Below are positions 56,871 through 64,000 of a stretch of DNA of 64,000 nucleotides, in pieces. This stretch comes from Dendrobium chrysotoxum (Eukaryota > Streptophyta > Magnoliopsida > Asparagales > Orchidaceae). The notes under the pieces are model-generated. The model saw only the letters and a program-made list of their open reading frames with translations, was not told the DNA's origin and ran no database searches. The position numbers and the translations under genes were made by a program. The stretch covers positions 9,844,126 through 9,908,125 of the forward strand of contig CM034311.1 in NCBI GenBank assembly GCA_019925795.1, written 5' to 3'. Each line of letters begins with the position of its first letter. Position 1 is the first letter of the stretch.

Positions 56871-59800
56871 CAAACTTATGAAGGAACTAGTGAAGTGAAA
56901 CAATCTTGTATGAATTTACTCTTGTATGAATATAAACTATACCGCATGCAACCTAGTGAATCTATTTCTAACATATATACTAGGTTTACAAATATTATTA
57001 TATCACTACATACTATAGGGAGAGGCATTTCTAATGCCAAAAAAGTGAATAAGATTTTATGTTGTTTATCTGAATCTTGGGATGTTGAGGTTACTATAAT
57101 TTCTGAGTCTAATAATTTAAATTCATGTTCTATGGACAACTTCCTTGGTTCTTTAATTGCATATGAGCCAAAAATTAGTCAACGAAATACAGATTTAGGT
57201 GAAAGAAAAAGGAGAAGATAATCACTTTAAAAGATAATGATTTAGAAAGTAATGATTTTAGTGTGAATGGAAATGAAGATATTACTTTGATGATCAGGCA
57301 ATTTAAATGATTTTTTAAACACAAGAAGAAGAGGCACAATGATAAACATCAAGGTTAAAATGCAAAGCCAGATAAATTTTCTACTGACAATGTCTATTAT
57401 GAATGTAAAAAGCTAGGGCATATCTGATTAGATTGCCTAAACAGAAATAACCGCTTAGCGAATGAAAATGGTGAGGAGAAAGGAACTACTAAAAGGAGTA
57501 AACAAAGAGCACATAAAGCTTTTTGGGCAAAATTAGAATCAAAATCATCATAAACCAAAGACGAAGAGGAGGTAACGACTTATGCCTCATGGCTAAGAAT
57601 AACACTAGAGGCTTTAACAAAGATCATGTATGCGATCTCACTTATAATGAATTTCTTTATCTTTTAAAACAATTACATGATACTTATATAAAATTAAAAA
57701 GTAGCATTCATGCCTTAAAAGAGAATGTTCTACACTACAAGAAGGGCATACCAATCTCATTTATAATTACACAAACTTTAAAATTGATTATGTTGCATTA
57801 GAAAAGAATCATGATGTTTTAAAAAAATAGCATATTGAATTAGAAGAGTCATTCAAGGAATTAGAAAAAGATGTATTGAATTTGCAAGAAGATGAACATG
57901 CATTGAACTTAGAGGTAGGCATATATAAAAGTGCTAATAAAATTTAAATAAAAAAGTTTATAACAGTTAAACAAATTGCATTAGGGTCTGCATGCACTAT
58001 GAAACCACACATAAGAATGCAACATGAACCACCATCATTTAGAAGAAGACATCACTCTTCATATAGATTAGTGTCCATTTTTAGGAGTGAAATATTTTTC
58101 TTGTAGAATATGAGGGCATATTGCATATATTTACACACATATAATCTACAATAGATCACATTTGGTCTGGAGGCCTAATACATCATCTGCATAACATAAC
58201 ATACATTCATTACAATATAAGTTAGACCCAAACCTACTTTGGTTCCCAAAATTAACCCTTGATTGATCTTGTAAGTGTGCTATCATAAGAGATCCAGTGA
58301 AAGCATGTTGTACTTGGATAACGAATGCTTAAAATATATGTCTAAACACATGAAATAATTCATCACAATGAATGCTAGGAGCATACGAAAGGTAACACTT
58401 GGTGATAACAGTACCAAAAAAATATAGTGGGAGCATGTATAATAGGTAAAGCTTAAAATTTTATAATTGAAAATATTTTACTAGTAGAAAGTTTAAAGTT
58501 CAATCTGTTAAGCATGTCAGCTATGTGATAAAGGGTTCAACATAAATTTTTTTTATAAAGTATTTATTAATACTAAATGGTAAAACCACATTAGAAGGAT
58601 TAATGATTAATAATGTATACATGATTGATCTAAGCTGTATTAATAAATTTAATGATGTTTACTATTTGAAGTCCAACATTGATGAGTAATGTTTGTAACA
58701 TAGGAGACTATGCCATGTAAGCATGAGCATTCTTAGGAAGATCAGTCAATTAGAATTAGTCAGAGACATTCCTAAATTAGATTTTTTTTTTAAAGAACAT
58801 CTTTGTGATGCATACCAATTAGATAAGCAAAACAAGTCTTCATTTCATTCCATTAAGAGTATAGTCACTACTAGGCTATTAGAAGTACTTCATATAAATT
58901 TATTTGGACCTGTTAGTATAGTGAGTATAGGAGGGAAATCTTTTGGATTATAATTGTTGATGATTATTCTAGGTACACTTGGGCTAAATTCCTTGTGAAT
59001 AAGAGTGGTTTATTTTAGAAATTTAGAACATTCTCAATTTAGATTCAGAGAAAAATAGGTTGATTGATTTTCTAATGATCATGAAGGTGAGTATGAGAAT
59101 GAAATATTTAAATTATTTTATCATGAGTCTAAGATAGAACATAACTTTTCATCCCCTAAAATATCGCAGCAAAATGGTATAGCTCAAAGGAAAAAAATAA
59201 AACATTAATAGAGGCTATTAGGATAATGCTTAGTGAGTATAATCTACCCAAGTAATTCTGTGCAGAGGTAGTAATTATTGCTTGCTATATTTAAAATAGG
59301 GTAAATATAAGATCAAAATTGAATAAGACACCATATGAGTTGCTTAAGGATAAAAGACCTAAATATTTTTTATCTACATATGTTTGGTGTAAGTATTTTG
59401 TTTGAAATAATAAAAATCACATCTTAGAAAATATTATGCAAAGGCAAATGAAGTAGTGTTTTTAGGTTATTCCTCAATAGGAAAGGCATATAGAATATTT
59501 AATAAAAGAACTTTAGTTATTCAAGAGCCTACTTATGTTATTTTTGATGAATATGATAAGGATTTTGAAGTTAAAAAATTAATGATGATGAAGATATTAC
59601 CATAAAGTTGAAAATATTGGATTAGACGATTTTAGAACAAGCCCATAATTTGTTTCTTATAGAGTAGAGATATGCATCCCATCACCCTAAAAACTTATTA
59701 TAGGAGAACTATCTATAGGGGTTCAAACTAGGCATTGTCTTAGAAATGAAGCTAGCCATACAACTTTCATCTCTATGATGGAGCCCATTAGTGTAGAATA

Positions 59801-60484
59801 GACCTTAAAAGATGAATTTTGGATTATTGAGATGTAAAATGAATTGAATCAATTTGTTAGGAATTATGCCTAAGAATTAGTAACTAGATCCACTAATCAT
59901 AGTATTGTTGGAACTAAATGAGTTTTTAAAAGTATATTAAATGTTTATGGATTTGTTATTAAAAATATGGATAAGTTGGTAACAAAGGAATACAACCAAA
60001 TAGAAGGGATAGTTTTGGACGAGACTTTTTCCCTAGTAACTAGACTAGAAGTCATTAAGGTACTGCTAGTATTTACATGCTTTAAGAGTTTCAAATTATA
60101 TCAAATGGATTTGAAGTGCACCTTTTTAAATGGAGTAATTAAATAAGATGTCTATATAGAACAATCCCAAAGTTTTGAGAACTAAGTATTTCTAAATAAT
60201 ATTTATAAACTTAATAAAATATTGTATGGGCTTTAGCAAGCACCTAGGGCATATTATGATAGGCTTAGTAATTTCCTATTAGAAAAGTCATTTATTATGG
60301 GAACCATAGATACCAACTTATTTATTAAAGTAATTGGAGAAGATATACTTATTATTTAGATACATGTGGTTGATATTCTTTTTGGATTCATCGATAATGA
60401 TTTATGCAAAAAATTTTCTTCTACCATGAGTAATAAATTTGAAATGAATATGATGTGTGAGTTGATATATTTGAAAGTCTGATG
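56871..60484 (+). pseudogene. Copia (SIRE-like) gag-pol, heavily decayed
   Basis: Plus-strand remnants in canonical Copia order. Gag UBN2-type region 56,881-57,221 (EGTSEVKQSCMNLLLYEYKL, SNIYTRFTNIIISLHTIG); knuckle YECKKLGHI then a stop (57,390-57,425); gag-pre-integrase 58,700-58,950 (MSILRKISQLELVRDIPKLD, HLCDAYQLDKQNKSSFHS) and LLEVLHINLFGPVS at the integrase edge; integrase core to about 59,450 (ISQQNGIAQRK); reverse transcriptase 59,900-60,480 (FKLYQMDLKCTFLNGVI, ILYGLQQAPRAYYDRL). Dozens of stops and frameshifts. No 5' LTR recognised next to it; the reverse transcriptase is cut at 60,484 by a minus-strand LTR. The gag wording resembles SIRE-type Copia; lineage is inferred. Confidence 0.88.
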
Positions 60485-62777
60485 TGTTAAGTCTTGGTAA
60501 ACTATCCCTAGGCATACCGAGAGGGAGGGGGGGGGGGGGGGGTGAATTGGTAGTTTAAAAAACTTACTTTTAAACACACAACTTTTTTTTTTTTTAATAA
60601 CTTAAAAATAAATAATATTATCACTTGATACGGAAGACAAATTATAAAATTAAAATTTTAATTATGGTGATAATGAATAGCTCAAATCAATATATCATCA
60701 AATATATAACTTTCTACCGTGCAATATCTAGAAAATCAATGTGCAAAAAAGTAAATTATAGAAAAATAAAATTAAAAAAGAACACACCAGAATTTTATAG
60801 TGGTTCGGTCAAACAATGAATTACGTCCACTCCTCAGAGTCCTCCTCTCTGAGTGTTGTACTAAAACCTTAGTGTCTGTCTTTTAGCCCCCGTAGGTAGG
60901 ATATGAAGCCCTTACAATCTTTTCACCAACTTGGTGCGGCAGAGAACCTTGACCTCTTTTTCACCCTCCTAGTGAAGGCAGTGAACCTAGGCATGCTTTT
61001 TCATCCTGCTGATGAAGACAGAGAATCTCGACCTCTTTTTTCACCCTCTTGGTGAAGACAGAGAACCTTGATGGTCTTCAGGGGTGAATTGGTAGTTTAA
61101 AAAACTTACTTTTAAACACACAACTATATTTTTTTTTTTGGATTTTTAATAACTTAAAAAAAAACAATATTATTACTCGATACGGAAGCCAAATTAGAAA
61201 ATAAAACTTTTAATTATGGTGATAATGAATAGCTCAAATCAATATATCATCAAATAAATAACTTTCTACTGTGTAATTTTTAGAAAATCAAAGTGCAAAA
61301 AAGTAAATTATAGAAAAATAAAATTAAAAAAGAACACACCAGAATTTTATAGTTGTTCGATCAAATAATGAACAACGTCCACTCCTCGGAGTCCTCCTCT
61401 CTAAGTGTTGTATTAAACCTTTGTATCTCTCTTTTAGCCCTCATAGGTAGGATATGAAGCCCTTACAATCTTTTCATCAACTTGGTGCGGCAGAGAACCT
61501 TGACTTCTTTTTCACCCTCCTAGTGAAGGCAGAGAACCTAGGCATCCTTTTTCACCCTCCTTATGAAGGCAGAGAATCTCGACCTCTTTTTTCACCCTCC
61601 TGGTGAAGGTAGAGAACCTTGATGGTCTTCAGGCTGACGATCTTCTTCCTAGAGTTACCAAAGAAACCAATCAGAACACTCAGAGGAAATAAGGCAGAAG
61701 CTTGCTCGAAGAAATCATGTGAAAACCCCTCACACTCCTCCCTCCCACATAAACTCATTTCTCCTTCCCTAAGCTCTCAAAGATCTCTTCTCAAAGCTCT
61801 CTCTCTAGAAAATCCAACAGCCAAAGACTTGAAATAAGTCTATTAAGAGAGCTTAAATAAAAGCCTCACAAAAAGTTCTAATATTTTAATTCTATCGACA
61901 ATGATCGTATACTATAATCCAAGATCATGCAGCATGATTTGTTCAAATAGCCTTGTTAGTACTATATAAAGAATAAGGTGCTATACGATTAGTTCACATA
62001 TTTGAGCTGATCGTCCAGTACAATATAGATCATTATCTAGTATAGTTAGTTTAATCGAATTGAATTATCATCATGTATGATTAGTGGAAAATAAATATCA
62101 TCCCATGCAAAGATCGAGTTGTACAGTACGATTGGTCCAATTATTTAGTATGATCTGATTGGATCAATTAATCTAAATTCAATCCCCTAATTATAGGATT
62201 AATTTAGGAAAAAAATTATTATATTGTACAGTACGATGTCTATCGTACGGTATGATTAGTACAGATTTTGAATTTTAAAATATTATCTAAATTATGATTG
62301 ATGGCTAAGATCTTGATTTCAATTGATCATCCTATATGATCTAGATCATATAGTACAATGAATTCAAATAGCTTTAATTATGCCAATTAGTCATTATAAT
62401 GATTTTCTAAATAGCTGATCTTACAGTATGATATATATCATATAATACGATTAGTTCAAAAAAATTACACTTCTAATTTTCTCACTATCTCACTCCCTTG
62501 AGTGTGTATGCATGGTCACCAAGTTTAGCATAAACCAAATACATAACTTTGACTCATGAAATATAGAAATAATAAAAGTAAAAATATAGACTCTTAAAGA
62601 TACTTAACCCTATTCTACCCAGTCTTGAGTTGATCACTTTACGCTATGTACGATGACCTAAAATATTAGTGCACAAGAATAAATATGTAATAATAATAAT
62701 AACATGAGATAAAATAGTAGAGAATCAATTAATATTTATCATCATCAAAATCATGACCTGGGTCTAGATTTATAAAA
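60485..62777 (-). mobile_element. Copia LTR with internal tandem duplication (3' LTR of a minus-strand element)
   Basis: Lower end TGTTAAGTC (reversed GACTTAACA), upper end next to a reversed polypurine tract AAAAAAGGGGAGAA (about 62,779-62,793). Shares with the LTR at 26,012-27,760 the palindromic GTACAGTACGAT words (62,120-62,132, 62,226-62,236), the leader blocks with AGAGAACCTTGA repeats, the C-run near the end, and the first 50 bp after the polypurine tract. 2,293 bp long; subtracting the 542 bp duplication leaves 1,751 bp, practically the length of the other LTR (1,749). Inserted in antisense into the Copia reverse transcriptase; TSD candidate TGATG (60,480-60,484), partner not in the window. 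Confidence 0.82.
60541..61633 (-). repeat. Tandem duplication inside the LTR (542 and about 550 bp)
   Basis: 60,541-61,082 and 61,083-61,633 are closely similar over their length, both starting GGTGAATTGGTAGTTTAAAA and ending CCTTGATGGTCTTCAGG. Each contains three or four copies of a roughly 40 bp sub-repeat (CACCCTCCTAGTGAAGGCAG-type) at its right end. A 16-base G-run (60,527-60,542) marks the left edge of the first unit. Confidence 0.92.
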
Positions 62778-64000
62778 TTCTCCCCTTTTTTGATGATAAC
62801 AAATATTGTTAGTTATAGTTTTAAATTAATTTTGCTATATCCTAAGCTCCCCCGTACTAGTTGAGTTTTTTTGCGTACAAGTTGAGTTTTTTGAAAATGG
62901 GGAGAGTTTTTCTTTTCATTTGAAAATAATGAATTAGAAAAATTAGAAGAACACATAATCATCAATAGGAATTAAACAAAACAGTAGACTAATCATAGTA
63001 AAGTAGAAATACAGCCTACCAATAATATTTTACTACCCCTTTTGACATCACCAAAAAGGAGGAATGACTAAACATAACATCAAAAACAAAATAAATATGA
63101 TAATGAAAGAAAAAATAACAAAGACACAAACTAAAACAATACATGCTAAAAATAAGAAGGTCCTTGATCAGGTGGTGGTGGTTGAAAGTATCGATGAATG
63201 GATGCAAACTTCTCTCCAAACCATGCCAAATTAATCTCATGCTGCTGGTGCTACTCCATGATGTAAGCATCGAAGCAAGTCTCCAACTGATTAAATGTTT
63301 TGATAGGTTGGATATCTACGGGCCTTTTGTTAATGTAAGATTGAAGGGCAGTGCCCTCACTATTGATTTAAAGGCTGGCAAAAAATTAAAGAGAAGCTCA
63401 GAGTTGAATGGAAATGCTATAGTAAGAATGAATAAAAGGGAGGTGCAAGTAAATAGATTATGTACATATAAGTTCAGGACTTCCTGATTTATGACTTTTG
63501 AAGGGGTGATTCCGACAACCTTATAACGATGATATGTTTCTTCATCAGCTGCTTCAAAGAAACGAGGATCAACGGGACATTTGGAAGAACTTCCTACAAG
63601 AGCCTTGAGCCCTTTCCACCGGCCATTTCAATAAGTAGGAACTTAGATAGGAATGGAGAAAGATTAATAGGAAGGATTAAAGTAAAGAGAATGCTTTTGA
63701 TTCCTCCCTTTAAATAGAAATTATGCATATCATATAGTATAATGTGCTATCATACAATATGATACAGGGAATTTAATTCATTTAGTATGATTAGTAAAAA
63801 GGTTGGTCATATCATACAGTACGATCAAAATTATACTGGATGATTAGTGTTAAGACAGTTGTCCCGAAGAATTAGCCTGGACGATCGTTGACTGGTCATA
63901 TCATATAATATAAATAGGTGTTCGTACAGTATAATATGATATTTAATATCATTCCAACTAAATTTAATTCATCTAATGATGAGTGCCACGTGTATTATAA
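62778..64000 (-). mobile_element. 3' internal region of the minus-strand LTR element
   Basis: From the polypurine tract upstream (to higher coordinates): a second purine tract (reversed CACCAAAAAGGAGGAATGAC at about 63,047-63,066), a degraded ORF, then AT-rich sequence with palindromic ATCGTACAGTACGAT-like words (63,720-63,960). Multiple purine tracts and extra 3' sequence are features of SIRE-type Copia elements; assignment is inferred. The element continues beyond the window. Confidence 0.55.
63130..63650 (-). pseudogene. Degraded extra ORF near the 3' end of the LTR element
   Basis: Minus-strand pieces: a start MAGGKG near 63,630, then in another frame KALVGSSSKCPVDPRFFEAA and YHRYKVVGITPSKVINQEV (about 63,500-63,610), and at the end HQQHEINLAWFGEKFASIHR followed by YFQPPPPDQGP (63,150-63,250). 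The N-terminal block resembles the DPxRFxSxxAxxRY start of proteins annotated 'putative plant transposon protein' in plant genomes. A TATA-like CTATTTAAAGG (reversed, about 63,705-63,716) precedes the ATG. Stops and frameshifts show it is dead. A remnant of the same end occurs near 25,685. Confidence 0.45.

Overview
The window is nuclear DNA of an angiosperm. It is AT-rich, has GT..AG introns and (GA)n/(CT)n microsatellites, and is packed with nested plant retrotransposons (L1-type LINEs, Copia LTR elements) and plant DNA-transposon relics (hAT, CACTA, Tourist-like MITEs). No prokaryotic or organellar gene layout is present. Species cannot be named from the sequence. I could run no alignment: boundaries come from reading terminal motifs, target-site duplications (TSDs) and matches between copies inside the window.

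Host gene. Only one ordinary gene is supported: a four-exon minus-strand gene (19,696 down to 15,676) for a 160-residue helix-loop-helix protein with a C-terminal ACT-like domain. Its start codon directly abuts a (CT)n tract. Its 2.9 kb third intron has collected a MITE, a (GA)n tract and a Copia gag fragment.

Left part (0.6-13.2 kb): a run of minus-strand LINEs. They are a truncated copy with an inverted 5' piece (576-5,673 or beyond), an element with ORF1 but no ORF2 (7,096-9,370), a 3' fragment (9,430-10,735) and a second ORF1-only element (11,199-13,226). A tRNA-derived SINE with a perfect 14 bp TSD lies at 6,170-6,299. Part of 11.1-13.5 kb is duplicated at 15.1-15.4 kb.

Middle (20-33 kb): a hAT-type MITE, Tourist-type MITEs, then an old hAT element (22,210-29,805) holding two LINE insertions. 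One of these LINEs is itself interrupted by a decayed Copia element with long LTRs full of ATCGTAC/GTACGAT palindromes. A third ORF1-only LINE (30,685-32,700) follows, with a 24 bp TSD.

33.4-48.5 kb: a small CACTA transposon (33,399-41,039) split by a full-length minus-strand LINE, then a second full-length LINE on the plus strand, so two ~7 kb related LINEs face head to head. Both have ORF1 (DUF4283 plus zinc knuckle), APE-type endonuclease, reverse transcriptase, zf-RVT and an RNase H-like domain. Both are broken.

50-64 kb: gene-poor repeats, a decayed Copia gag-pol (56.9-60.5 kb, plus strand), and inside its reverse transcriptase a minus-strand LTR (60,485-62,777) carrying a 0.55 kb tandem duplication, followed by that element's 3' internal region up to the window edge.

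The most interesting candidate is the set of three ORF1-only LINEs of 2.0-2.3 kb. ORF1 runs to its normal C-terminus and passes directly into a LINE-type 3' end. Two of the three have identifiable TSDs. This looks like a plant counterpart of mammalian HAL1 ('half-L1') elements, presumably mobilised in trans.
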